A stretch of 64,000 nucleotides of DNA, taken from assembly GCF_004116335.1 (NCBI RefSeq), contig NZ_PDKN01000004.1, forward strand, positions 124,001 to 188,000, given 5' to 3'. Under the pieces are notes generated by a model, which was not told the origin of the DNA, did no database searches, and saw only the letters and a program-made list of their open reading frames with translations. The DNA is from Candidatus Marinarcus aquaticus. Its GTDB lineage: Bacteria > Campylobacterota > Campylobacteria > Campylobacterales > Arcobacteraceae. A program made the translations under genes and the position numbers. Below are positions 24,397 to 33,105 of the stretch, one piece after another (position 1 is the first letter of the stretch; every line of letters starts with the position of its first letter).

Positions 24397-26400
24397 CTAA
24401 AACCTATAGGCTAATTGTACGCCTATCTCTCGACCTTCACGATAAGCAGTTGTAGTTCCGTTAAAATAGTTCGTTGCATGGTGTTCTGTATCAAAAAGGT
24501 TATCGGAATACAGATAGATATCGTAGTTGTCTGCTTCGTACCCTACTTTTACATTAACAAGTTCATAGGCTTTTTGAAAATCTTCATTTGCTGAGTCAAA
24601 ATATGTCTTCCCATATCCATTGAAATCAGCTCTTGCATATATTCCCCTCTCATCTCTATATTGGATGCCTAGATTAAAGTTATACTTTGGAGCAAACGGG
24701 TTATAGTTATTACTATAGTCATTTCCATTGTCAGTAAATTGATCAAAGGTTGTTTTATTGTACCCAAGGCTTGAATACAATGTAAGGTTATCGCATAATA
24801 TTGCTTCAATATCTAGCTCGATCCCTTGTGATGTAGCACTTGCTGCATTTACCATATAGACAACTCCAGGGGTTGGCATAGTTTGTACTTGCATATCATC
24901 AATATCCATGTAATAGATTGCTGTATTGAATTTTAATCTATTATCAAAAAACATCGATTTGTATCCTATTTCATAAGAGATCAAGCTCTCTTCATCATAG
25001 GTTTCAAGACTCTTTGTAGTAGCATATGGATTAAATCCACCGCTTCTATAGCCTTTTGAAACTGTTGCATACATCATACTTGAAGTATCTATGTTATACT
25101 GTAAAGAGAGTTTTGGAGAGATATTACTCCAATCATTTTCAAGAGCGATATCTGACTCTTTTACTTTAATATCTTTTTTCTCTTTATCATATCTCACACC
25201 TGTATTTAAGATAAAACTATCATTAAAGAAATAGATCACATTAGTAAAAAAGCTATATGTTTTTGCATTTAATTCTTGAGGATGCGAATTGACACCTGTT
25301 GGATTCATCATCGTTTTTTGCACTAGTGAGAGTTGATTTTCCTCTTTATCTGTATAGATTCCACTGACTACTTTTGTATCGACAAACTCTTTTTCCACTC
25401 TTATCTCTTGGGATAAAGTATCCAACTTATACTTTCTAAAAATATGCATGATATTCATAGCAGAGAGATCATTATCCAAAGCAGCATCCTCTTTATGGGT
25501 ACGCTTTGTAGTAATTGATCTTATCTTTGTAGTCTCATCAATATCATAATCGATATTTAAAGCAAAACTCTTTGTAGTAGGTCTTGAATACCCATCAAGA
25601 TTTGATGATACACTTACACCTTCCAGATCTTGTCCTGCCCTTGCCCAATCAATCGCACCGTCATCACTCTCTTTTTTTGAAGTAACAAAAGAGATATCAA
25701 GATTGTCTGTTGGAGTATATCGAAGATTAAGTTTTCCATAGTCTGTCTCTTTATCATTTACATCTCTTCCTTTTGTTTCATGTTTGATAAAGCCATCTTT
25801 TTCATCATGTTTATAAGAGATTCCTGCATAAAAAGTATCTTCTATAATAGGTCCTGAAACATTCAATCCAAATACTCTTTTGCCATCTGTCCCTAGTTTT
25901 GTAAATACTTTTCTTCTTAACTCATTGTCAGGTTTTTTTGTGATGATATTGATAACCCCTGCTTCAGAGTTTTTGCCATATAAAGTCCCTTGCGGTCCTT
26001 TTAAAACTTCTATCCTTTCTATATCCAATAACCCCTCACTAAATCCAAAGCTACTCATAGTAGGCACTCCATCCACATACATACTCACAGGAGATGAAAA
26101 AGAGAGTAAATTGGCACTTAATCCACGAATGGAGGGTGAAGTGAGTCCTTGAAATCCTACATTAAATAAAAATAGATTTGGCGTATATTTTCCAAGATCC
26201 TCTATGGTATCAATAGAACTATCTGCTAACTTATATTCATCAAATACATCCATACTTATAGGGACTTTTTGCACATCCTCTTCACTCTTTTGAGCTGTTA
26301 CTGTCACTGGTTCTAAACTTTGGCTACCTTTTGCATAACTATTACTCGTTAAAATAATAGTTGTAGCTAAAAATAGAACAATACTTTTTGAATCTACCAT
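24397..26400 (-). CDS. TonB-dependent siderophore receptor, FyuA-like (module 1)
   Basis: 667 residues from ATG 26400 (AAAGGAATTTATA before it); the open frame extends to 26526 but that stretch overlaps the Fur-like box and the AraC gene. Signal peptide about 1-22, TonB-box-like EPVTVTAQ, plug with SIRGLSANL, MYVDGVPT and IEVLKGPQGTLYGKNSEAGVINIITKKP, then a beta-barrel ending LAYRF. This plug wording is that of FyuA and related receptors for phenolate or carboxylate siderophores. It heads the operon with the methyltransferase and MFS genes, divergent from an AraC regulator. Compared with the receptors of modules 2 and 3 it is the more distant one. Confidence 0.85.
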   Translation of the reverse strand: MVDSKSIVLFLATTIILTSNSYAKGSQSLEPVTVTAQKSEEDVQKVPISMDVFDEYKLADSSIDTIEDLGKYTPNLFLFNVGFQGLTSPSIRGLSANLLSFSSPVSMYVDGVPTMSSFGFSEGLLDIERIEVLKGPQGTLYGKNSEAGVINIITKKPDNELRRKVFTKLGTDGKRVFGLNVSGPIIEDTFYAGISYKHDEKDGFIKHETKGRDVNDKETDYGKLNLRYTPTDNLDISFVTSKKESDDGAIDWARAGQDLEGVSVSSNLDGYSRPTTKSFALNIDYDIDETTKIRSITTKRTHKEDAALDNDLSAMNIMHIFRKYKLDTLSQEIRVEKEFVDTKVVSGIYTDKEENQLSLVQKTMMNPTGVNSHPQELNAKTYSFFTNVIYFFNDSFILNTGVRYDKEKKDIKVKESDIALENDWSNISPKLSLQYNIDTSSMMYATVSKGYRSGGFNPYATTKSLETYDEESLISYEIGYKSMFFDNRLKFNTAIYYMDIDDMQVQTMPTPGVVYMVNAASATSQGIELDIEAILCDNLTLYSSLGYNKTTFDQFTDNGNDYSNNYNPFAPKYNFNLGIQYRDERGIYARADFNGYGKTYFDSANEDFQKAYELVNVKVGYEADNYDIYLYSDNLFDTEHHATNYFNGTTTAYREGREIGVQLAYRF

Positions 26401-26453
26401 TATAAATTCCTTTAATGTTTTTTTATACTTGTGTAGTATATACTTCAAAATAT

Positions 26454-26468
26454 TGATAGTCAATATCA
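26454..26468. promoter_or_regulatory. Fur-like box in the module 1 divergent promoter
   Basis: TGATAGTCAATATCA has exact TGATA and TATCA arms, inside a longer inverted repeat TATTGATA-N5-TATCAATA. It lies 54 bp from the receptor ATG and 44 bp from the AraC ATG. Confidence 0.72.
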
Positions 26469-26511
26469 ATAATATTTCAAATGGTTTTATTTCTATTATA
26501 AAAGGAAAAAG

Positions 26512-27456
26512 ATGTGTAAAGTACAACTAAAAGATCTACTTTTACCTACATTTAATTCAAACAAAAACATCATAAAAAACTCTTTTCCTAAAGAGATTGG
26601 AAATGATTATATGGAAAAAATAGATATCCAAGAGGGTTTTATCTTTTTAAAAACAAAGTACAACTTCAAACGCCCCACCCTTATGGAAGCAAAACAAAGT
26701 GAAAGAAAACTCGTTATAACCATATCTTTAAAAGGAAATGTTTTATATAAAAGTATGGATTGTTCGCAAAAACTCAACTTTCAAGAAGGCTTTACAACCA
26801 TATCATTACTCAATAGTGAAATAGAAGGGCTAAGAGAGTTTCAAGATCACAAAATAGATCAAGTGAGAATCATCTTAGATGAGAACTTTTTAAAAAGAAA
26901 CCTCAAAGAGAATATTTTAGAGAAGTATTTTAATGAAGATAGCCTAAGCCTTATCAACTTCCGCCCTACTTCCTTGTACTCTGAACTCTTAGTCAATGAT
27001 ATTTTACACTGTAATTTACAAGGAGATATCCACTCACTCTACACCCAAGCAAAAGCCTTGGAGCTTTTATCGATTGAGCTTGGGAAACTGTATCAAAATA
27101 ATTCAGATACTATGTTGCTAAACCAATATGATAAAGAAGCGATCTATCAAGCAAAAAAGCTACTTTTATCAAACTTCCAAAATCCTCCATCTATCTGTGA
27201 ACTTGCAAAAAAAGTGCATCTTAATGAGTTTAAATTAAAAAAAGGATTTAAACAAATTTTTCATACTACCCCTTATAAACTTTTGGCACAATATAAACTA
27301 AATAAAGCAAAAAGAATGCTTGAATCAGGGGATTATAATATCAATGAAGTAGCACAATACGTGGGCTTTAAATATGCTAATAACTTTAGTAATGCATTTT
27401 TTAAAGAGTTTGGGATCTTACCAAAAGAGGTTATGAAAAATATCAAATACTACTAA
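26512..27456 (+). CDS. AraC-family regulator, PchR/YbtA-like (module 1)
   Basis: 314 residues. The N-terminal half (1-200) is a sensor part without a named domain; the C-terminal 100 residues are an AraC double helix-turn-helix: SICELAKKVHLNEFKLKKGFKQ and INEVAQYVGFKYANNFSNAFFKEFG. PchR and YbtA of this type switch on their siderophore receptor when the Fe-siderophore is present. The divergent partner is the module 1 receptor, so it probably does the same. ATG 26512 follows AAAGGAAAAAG. Its end abuts the gpmA remnant. Confidence 0.85.
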   Translation: MCKVQLKDLLLPTFNSNKNIIKNSFPKEIGNDYMEKIDIQEGFIFLKTKYNFKRPTLMEAKQSERKLVITISLKGNVLYKSMDCSQKLNFQEGFTTISLLNSEIEGLREFQDHKIDQVRIILDENFLKRNLKENILEKYFNEDSLSLINFRPTSLYSELLVNDILHCNLQGDIHSLYTQAKALELLSIELGKLYQNNSDTMLLNQYDKEAIYQAKKLLLSNFQNPPSICELAKKVHLNEFKLKKGFKQIFHTTPYKLLAQYKLNKAKRMLESGDYNINEVAQYVGFKYANNFSNAFFKEFGILPKEVMKNIKYY

Positions 27457-27459
27457 AAT

Positions 27460-27612
27460 TTTTTGATCGTAGCTCATAAAAATAGTTCAAGAGCTCTTGT
27501 AAAACATCTAGATAATATTTCTAATAAAAATATCCTTTTGATATATGAATTTAATAACAATCTCAAGCCTATAACAAGCTATTATCTTAACCTATCTTGC
27601 AAAATGCGATGA
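27460..27612 (+). pseudogene. gpmA: Remnant of gpmA (phosphoglycerate mutase), C-terminal fragment
   Basis: The open stretch reads [20 protein letters not shown], then [20 protein letters not shown] and YYLN before TGA at 27610. It matches the end of 2,3-bisphosphoglycerate-dependent phosphoglycerate mutase, whose usual text is LxVAHGNSLRALVKYLDxxS ... VYExDENLKPI...YYL. The catalytic HGN has become HKN, and the ELNIPTGxP segment between the two blocks is missing. There is no start, no upstream part and no ribosome site; the preceding AraC stop is only three bases away. It is a dead fragment marking an old junction in the island. Confidence 0.82.
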
Positions 27613-27635
27613 GGGAAATCGATCACAAATATATT

Positions 27636-27675
27636 AAAAACATAACTAGAAGTTGATATTTCTAGTTATGTTTTT
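27636..27675. terminator. Bidirectional terminator between gpmA remnant and receptor 2
   Basis: A perfect 16-bp stem, 27636-27651 with 27660-27675, starting AAAAACATAACTAG, with an 8-base loop and A/T tails on both ends. The right arm overlaps the receptor stop codon. Confidence 0.75.
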
Positions 27676-29779
27676 AAAAGCTATACTTAAGTCCTACTCC
27701 AAATGACCTTGGATCATTGAAAGTTGCTCTTGCAAATGAAGAGGAAGCAGTAAATGAAGTCAGATATTCTTCATCTGTTATGTTTCTTCCATAAGCATAA
27801 ATATCAAAATCTGAGAATCTATAACCTAATTTTATATCTACTGTTGTATTACTGCTTTGTTTTAACATCTCTTTATTTTTGTCATTATAAAAATATGTAT
27901 TACCTTGGTTCTTAAGATCGGTTCTTCCATAATAACCTTGTGGATGATAATATGCTACACTTAAACTCGCTGTATGAGAAGGTGTATTCTCTATCTTTTC
28001 GCCATCAAAGTCAAATGTACCACCATCATAGTCATCATATTGTGCTTTTATGAATCCAAAAGCCCCACTGATTTCCCAATTATCATTAGGAAAATAAGTA
28101 AAGTCAAACTCAATTCCTTGAGAGTGTGCTTTATCTGCATTGTCCGTTATATATACACCTGTCCCTGTAGATTTATATACATGTATATCTTCTATATCCA
28201 TTTTAAATATTGAAGCAGTAAAAACAAAATTATCAATTGTCCCTTTTATCCCTGCTTCATAGTTTGTTGATTTTTGTGGATCAAAACTATTATCTTCGAT
28301 ACTTCCAGACATTCCAAAAAAGTTATATCCTCCTGGCATATATCCTTTTGACACAGAGATATATGTTGTAAAGTTTCCATTTATCTTATGAGATAACGCA
28401 ACCTTAGGTAAAAACACATTCCATGATGTTTCATCGTTGAGAGTATAAAAAGGTGTTCCTGTCGTTCCTACAGGCAAATAATAAAGCTTCATATCTATCT
28501 TTTTTTCAATTTTCTGATATCTTCCACCAAGAGTTAATTCAAAATCTTCTGCAAAAGGTATCATCACTTGTCCAAAAATAGCTTGAGTCTTGCTTTTTGT
28601 TTCAGATGGCGCATTCATACGATAATTTCCGATATACGTATAAGGTGGAGTCGATAAATAGTTTGGGAACTCCATCCCATATGGACCCATTTCACTATCT
28701 TCTTTATCAAAATAAACTCCTGAGATCCATCTTATGCCTTCACTATTATTACTCGATAATCGTATTTCCTGTGTATAAGTATCTATTTCATTGTCCATAA
28801 ACTGTTTAAGTCCTGCATACATTGGGTTATTAGAATATTCAGCATCATATTCTCCAATCATTTCCGTATTTTTATGTGTTGTGATAGAATTGATTGTAAA
28901 AGTATCTGCCTCATACTCTAACTTTAAACTTTGTGAATCTATCGTATTCTCTTCATATGTTGGCATATCAAAATTTACATTTTCTGCTTCATCTCTTTTA
29001 AAATCACTTAATCCATCATATGCAGATTTTGCATACCCTTTTATCCAATTTTCTTCTGCTTCTTCTCTTTTTAATACAAGTTTTGCACTCAATCTATCTG
29101 TCGCTTTATAATGAAGTGATGCATTATAACTTTCATATTCTTGTTTATTTGCTTTATCATCTCCATTATTTTGATTGGTGATCCAACCATCATTTCTTCG
29201 TTGTTCAGTATTGAATCCAAAAAACAGTTTATCTTCAATAATAGGTCCGTATATATTAAATAAACCTCTCATATAATTATTACTGCCATACTCCATATGA
29301 ACATCTCCCTCAACGATGTTTGTAGGTTCTTTTGTAATAATATTAATTACTGCACCAATCGCATCTTTCCCATAAAGTGTCCCTTGTGGTCCTCTTAATA
29401 CTTCTATACGCTCAACATTTGCCATAGGGGCATCAAAAGAAAACCTTCCACTTGTAGGGATTCCATCAATATAGATCACTACTGGGTTATTATTCGTAAA
29501 CATTGAAGCATTTAATCCTCTAAAGTTGACAGCTACTCCAGATAAAGGTGTAGCTGTCATATTAGGAATTTCACGTATCACATCTGTAATACTTTTTATC
29601 CCTTTTTCTTCTATTTGTGTGCTGTTGATTACTGTAATACTTTGAGGAACATCTTGTATATTCTCTTCCACTTTATTGGCAGTAACCATCACCGAATCGA
29701 ATTTTATTTCATCAGCATAAAGACTATTTGCTAACATTGTAGATATCAACAATAACGTTTGTAGTTTGATTGGCGTCAT
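27674..29779 (-). CDS. TonB-dependent siderophore receptor, FyuA-like (module 2)
   Basis: 701 residues. Signal peptide about 1-22 (ending SLYA), TonB-box-like DSVMVTANK, plug with FRGLNASMFTNNNPVVIYID and VERIEVLRGPQGTLYGKDAI, 22-strand-type barrel ending LKYSF. It resembles the module 3 receptor along its whole length (FTNxNPxVIYxDGxPTS, GPQGTLYGKDAIGxVINIITK, GYMxGGxNxF), so the two arose by duplication, with divergence mainly in surface loops. The divergent AraC gene at 29887 and a Fur-like box stand in front. Substrate is likely an Fe-siderophore; identity unknown. Confidence 0.86.
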   Translation of the reverse strand: MTPIKLQTLLLISTMLANSLYADEIKFDSVMVTANKVEENIQDVPQSITVINSTQIEEKGIKSITDVIREIPNMTATPLSGVAVNFRGLNASMFTNNNPVVIYIDGIPTSGRFSFDAPMANVERIEVLRGPQGTLYGKDAIGAVINIITKEPTNIVEGDVHMEYGSNNYMRGLFNIYGPIIEDKLFFGFNTEQRRNDGWITNQNNGDDKANKQEYESYNASLHYKATDRLSAKLVLKREEAEENWIKGYAKSAYDGLSDFKRDEAENVNFDMPTYEENTIDSQSLKLEYEADTFTINSITTHKNTEMIGEYDAEYSNNPMYAGLKQFMDNEIDTYTQEIRLSSNNSEGIRWISGVYFDKEDSEMGPYGMEFPNYLSTPPYTYIGNYRMNAPSETKSKTQAIFGQVMIPFAEDFELTLGGRYQKIEKKIDMKLYYLPVGTTGTPFYTLNDETSWNVFLPKVALSHKINGNFTTYISVSKGYMPGGYNFFGMSGSIEDNSFDPQKSTNYEAGIKGTIDNFVFTASIFKMDIEDIHVYKSTGTGVYITDNADKAHSQGIEFDFTYFPNDNWEISGAFGFIKAQYDDYDGGTFDFDGEKIENTPSHTASLSVAYYHPQGYYGRTDLKNQGNTYFYNDKNKEMLKQSSNTTVDIKLGYRFSDFDIYAYGRNITDEEYLTSFTASSSFARATFNDPRSFGVGLKYSF

Positions 29780-29822
29780 TTTCTCTCCATTAATTAAAAA
29801 TTAAGCGAAATTATACTTTAAT

Positions 29823-29837
29823 TGAAAACAATTATCA
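29823..29837. promoter_or_regulatory. Fur-like box in the module 2 divergent promoter
   Basis: TGAAAACAATTATCA: the right arm is exact, the left arm has one mismatch (TGAAA for TGATA). It is 44 bp from the receptor ATG and 50 bp from the AraC ATG. Confidence 0.6.
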
Positions 29838-29886
29838 ATATTATATTTATCTTGGAAAGGATTTTTATTGTCGTTAGGAGTATTTT

Positions 29887-30888
29887 ATGCATAAACACAT
29901 TTCATCCAATGAGTTATGGGATAAAATATGCCATAATCTCTCTTTTCCCAACTCGCCTTTAGGTATGCATGATTTTAAGCACCATGATGAATTTGGGCAA
30001 TTCAAACTGACTCATTACAATACAGGTTATGGTATTAAATACTCTTATTTTGTTGCAGACTTTTATCAAGATACTGTTTTAGAAAATAAAAACTCATTTA
30101 ATACTCACTTTTTATGTTTCAATACCGGCAAACAAATATTTATGGAGGATGCATTAAAATCTAAAAAGGTAAAACTTGATGCCGATATATGCTGGAATGG
30201 AACCATGAATGAGGGGCATCAGTCCAACAGTTTTTATTTTAAAAACCAACAATCCATCACTCATAATATTACATTTGATCATACTTTATTTAAAGAGATT
30301 ACTCTGCGTGATGAGAAATTTAAAAATCTCAAATCTGTATACAGAGGTGACTACATTGATGTTAATTTCAATAATCATGTTAATGTCAAACAAAAAATAT
30401 TATTGAATGAAATCATCAACGTCTCAAATTTGGATACTAAATTACAAATGTTATACTTAGAATCCAAATTATTAGACCTTGTTTATACCACATTTAATGC
30501 CATTGAGACGGATACAAAAAAAGAAGAGTTCTACTTAAATCACAAAGATATTGAGTGTTTACATAAAGCCAAACAAATCTTAATTGAAAACATAAAAAAC
30601 CCTCCCTCTTTAAAAGAGTTGTCCTATAAAGCTGCTATTAATGAATTCAAACTCAAAAAAGGATTTAAACAACTGTTTAATACAACGGTGTATGGTTTCT
30701 TACAAAACTATCGTCTTTGTGAAGCCAAAGAACTCCTAGAACATGGTGAAATTAATATCGGTGAAGCTTCTGCTTTAGTGGGTTACAAAAGTATCAGTCA
30801 TTTCAGTAAAATATTCAAAGAGCAATTTGGAATAACACCCGTACAAATAAAAAAAGAGAGCAAAACTCGATACACAGTAGATTGTTAA
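29887..30888 (+). CDS. AraC-family regulator, PchR/YbtA-like (module 2)
   Basis: 333 residues, with an unassigned N-terminal sensor half and an AraC double helix-turn-helix at the end: SLKELSYKAAINEFKLKKGFKQ and GEASALVGYKSISHFSKIFKEQFGITP. The segment NEFKLKKGFKQ is identical in the module 1 regulator and nearly so in module 3 (NEFKLKYGFKK), so the three regulators are paralogues that duplicated together with their receptors. Expected to activate the divergent receptor gene when its ligand is bound. ATG 29887 follows TTAGGAGTATTTT. Confidence 0.85.
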   Translation: MHKHISSNELWDKICHNLSFPNSPLGMHDFKHHDEFGQFKLTHYNTGYGIKYSYFVADFYQDTVLENKNSFNTHFLCFNTGKQIFMEDALKSKKVKLDADICWNGTMNEGHQSNSFYFKNQQSITHNITFDHTLFKEITLRDEKFKNLKSVYRGDYIDVNFNNHVNVKQKILLNEIINVSNLDTKLQMLYLESKLLDLVYTTFNAIETDTKKEEFYLNHKDIECLHKAKQILIENIKNPPSLKELSYKAAINEFKLKKGFKQLFNTTVYGFLQNYRLCEAKELLEHGEINIGEASALVGYKSISHFSKIFKEQFGITPVQIKKESKTRYTVDC

Positions 30889-30893
30889 GACTC

Positions 30894-30923
30894 ATTCTAA
30901 AAAGAGAAATCTCTCTTTAGAAT
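30894..30923. terminator. Hairpin between convergent AraC 2 and receptor 3
   Basis: ATTCTAAAAAGAGA pairs with TCTCTTTAGAAT (two-base bulge), with a short loop. It starts six bases after the AraC stop and covers the end of the receptor gene. Confidence 0.55.
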
Positions 30924-32986
30924 TTATATCTTACTCCTACTCCTACGCTTCTTTGGTCTGCAAAAGTTGCAAGAGATACCGTTGAGCTTGATTGGTAATA
31001 GGTCATATACTCTTCATCGGTTAAGTTCTTACCATACGCATAGATATCAAAATTTGCATATCTATACCCTATTTTGACATCAAGGGTGGTGTATGATTTA
31101 TTTTTTAGAAACTTTTTTTGTCGATCATCATAAAAATATAATGAGCCTTGATTTTTGATATCCCCTCTGGCATAAAATCCTTTTGGATCATAATATGCCA
31201 TACTTAAATTAGCTGTATGCGAAGGAGTGTTCTCTATTTTATTGCCACTAAAGTCATAATCACCCGCATCATACGAGTCATACTCAGTGTCTACATACCC
31301 CACCGCTCCATTAATAACAATGGTGTCTGTAGGAAAATATGTAAAATCCAGTTCAATCCCTTGTGAGTGTGCTTTCTTTGCATTGTCCGTATAGTAGTTG
31401 CCTACTACTTGTCTGTAGATATGAATATTTTCGATATCCATTCTAAAAATTGCCGCATTTAAAATCAAGTCATCAAAAGTACTTTTTATCCCTATTTCAT
31501 AATTGGTCGATTTTTGCGAATCAAAAGCATTATCATCTTCATTTGAAGAGGATGCAAAACTGTTAAAACCACCGGCCATGTAGCCTTTTGAAACAGAGAA
31601 ATAGGTGGTAAAGTTATCATTGATTTTATAGCTTAATGCCCCTTTAGGAATAAAAGTATTCCATGTTTTATTAGCATCAAAATCAAACGTCGTTGCACCA
31701 TTGTTGACGGTCATATCTATATCTTTTTTAATGCGTTGATATCGGCCACCCAAAGTTAAATCAATCTTTTCATTTAAAGGTATCATCAAGTGAGTAAATA
31801 TGGCACTGGTATCATTATGACTCGTGGAAAGGGCATTGGCATATACCGCTTTTACTCCTGATAGATAAAGTGTTTGACTGTAAGGGTCTTCTTTAATTTT
31901 ATCTGAGTCAAAATAAACACCTGCAATCCATCTAAAAGCATCACTTTTATTGGATACTCTGACTTCATTCGTATAAGTTTCCATGTTTGTATTTCGGGTC
32001 ATAAATGAACCATCTAAAAGATTATTGGCAGTAAAGTCAATATCATAGGTACTCTTAAAATCGGTATCTTTATGAGAGGAGATGGCTTCAAAAAGATAAT
32101 CATCTGTCTCATATTTAAGATTTAAACTTTGCGTATTGATCTCATTGTCTTCAATTGCAGGCATATCAAAATTGGCATTTTCAGATGCCTTTTTGCTGAA
32201 CTCATTCAAACTCACTACATTTTGTGCAACACCATAATTACCCCAATAGTTTTTGGTCTTTTCTCTTTTAAATACCAATTTAGCAGAAAGGTTATCCGTC
32301 ACATTATAGTATAAAGAGGTACCCAGTTTGATGCTTCTCTCTTTTGCAGCTTCATCATCACCGTTATAATCATTTGTAATCCAACCATGATCCGAAAAGA
32401 GTGCCGCATTTAAATTTAAAAAGAGTTTATCTTTAATCAAAGGTGTATTAAGATTAAAACTCTCCTTATGATAATCATTGCTTCCATATTCAAACCCGAT
32501 ACTGCCAGAGGTTTCATTGGTCGGCACTTTTGTAATGATATTAATCACGCCTCCTATGGCATCTTTTCCATACAGAGTTCCTTGTGGTCCTCTTAATACC
32601 TCAATTTTTTCTATATTCTCCATTGAAATATCAAATGCATTTCTGCTGCTTGTAGGAACACCATCGACATAAATAACAATTGGATTAGAGTTTGTAAACA
32701 TGGAGGTGTTTAATCCTCTAAAGTTAATGGCCCCACCATGATTCTCTGAGTTCATATACATATTGGGAATAACATTTATGACATCTGAAACTTTATTCAT
32801 CCCTTTCTCTTCTATGGTTTGAGCATCCAGTATTGTAATACTTTGGGGCACCTCTTGAATATTTTCTTCCATTTTATTTGCACTGACCACCACATTGCCT
32901 AATTGTGTCGGTTGTTCAGCAGCCCATAACATAGAACTCACCATCAATGAGAGCACTGCTACCTTGTATGTAGTCCATTTTTTCAT
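30917..32986 (-). CDS. TonB-dependent siderophore receptor, FyuA-like (module 3)
   Basis: 689 residues: signal peptide ending SSMLWA (about 22), TonB-box-like NVVVSANK, plug with FRGLNTSMFTNSNPIVIYVD and IEKIEVLRGPQGTLYGKDAI, barrel ending VRYKF. Closest relative in the window is the module 2 receptor. Plug and periplasmic faces agree well while extracellular stretches differ, as expected for receptors that diverged in ligand. It is transcribed away from the AraC gene at 33106 behind a Fur-like box. ATG 32986 follows AAGGAAGGTTAAGC. Confidence 0.86.
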   Translation of the reverse strand: MKKWTTYKVAVLSLMVSSMLWAAEQPTQLGNVVVSANKMEENIQEVPQSITILDAQTIEEKGMNKVSDVINVIPNMYMNSENHGGAINFRGLNTSMFTNSNPIVIYVDGVPTSSRNAFDISMENIEKIEVLRGPQGTLYGKDAIGGVINIITKVPTNETSGSIGFEYGSNDYHKESFNLNTPLIKDKLFLNLNAALFSDHGWITNDYNGDDEAAKERSIKLGTSLYYNVTDNLSAKLVFKREKTKNYWGNYGVAQNVVSLNEFSKKASENANFDMPAIEDNEINTQSLNLKYETDDYLFEAISSHKDTDFKSTYDIDFTANNLLDGSFMTRNTNMETYTNEVRVSNKSDAFRWIAGVYFDSDKIKEDPYSQTLYLSGVKAVYANALSTSHNDTSAIFTHLMIPLNEKIDLTLGGRYQRIKKDIDMTVNNGATTFDFDANKTWNTFIPKGALSYKINDNFTTYFSVSKGYMAGGFNSFASSSNEDDNAFDSQKSTNYEIGIKSTFDDLILNAAIFRMDIENIHIYRQVVGNYYTDNAKKAHSQGIELDFTYFPTDTIVINGAVGYVDTEYDSYDAGDYDFSGNKIENTPSHTANLSMAYYDPKGFYARGDIKNQGSLYFYDDRQKKFLKNKSYTTLDVKIGYRYANFDIYAYGKNLTDEEYMTYYQSSSTVSLATFADQRSVGVGVRYKF

Positions 32987-33036
32987 GCTTAACCTTCCTT
33001 TATATTAATAAAATTTTAATCGAATTCGCATTATAA

Positions 33037-33051
33037 TGATATTAATTATCA
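33037..33051. promoter_or_regulatory. Fur-like box in the module 3 divergent promoter
   Basis: TGATATTAATTATCA has exact TGATA and TATCA arms and the best agreement of the set with TGATAATNATTATCA. It is 51 bp from the receptor ATG and 55 bp from the AraC ATG. Confidence 0.75.
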
Positions 33052-33105
33052 AATTCAAGGATTAATTTCCTATTTAAGAATTATTTTTTAATAATAAGGG
33101 ATAAA

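Noticed and set aside
26401-26526. Upstream extension of receptor 1 by 42 codons
   Set aside because: Would run through the Fur-like box and the AraC start; the signal peptide begins at ATG 26400 with a good ribosome site.
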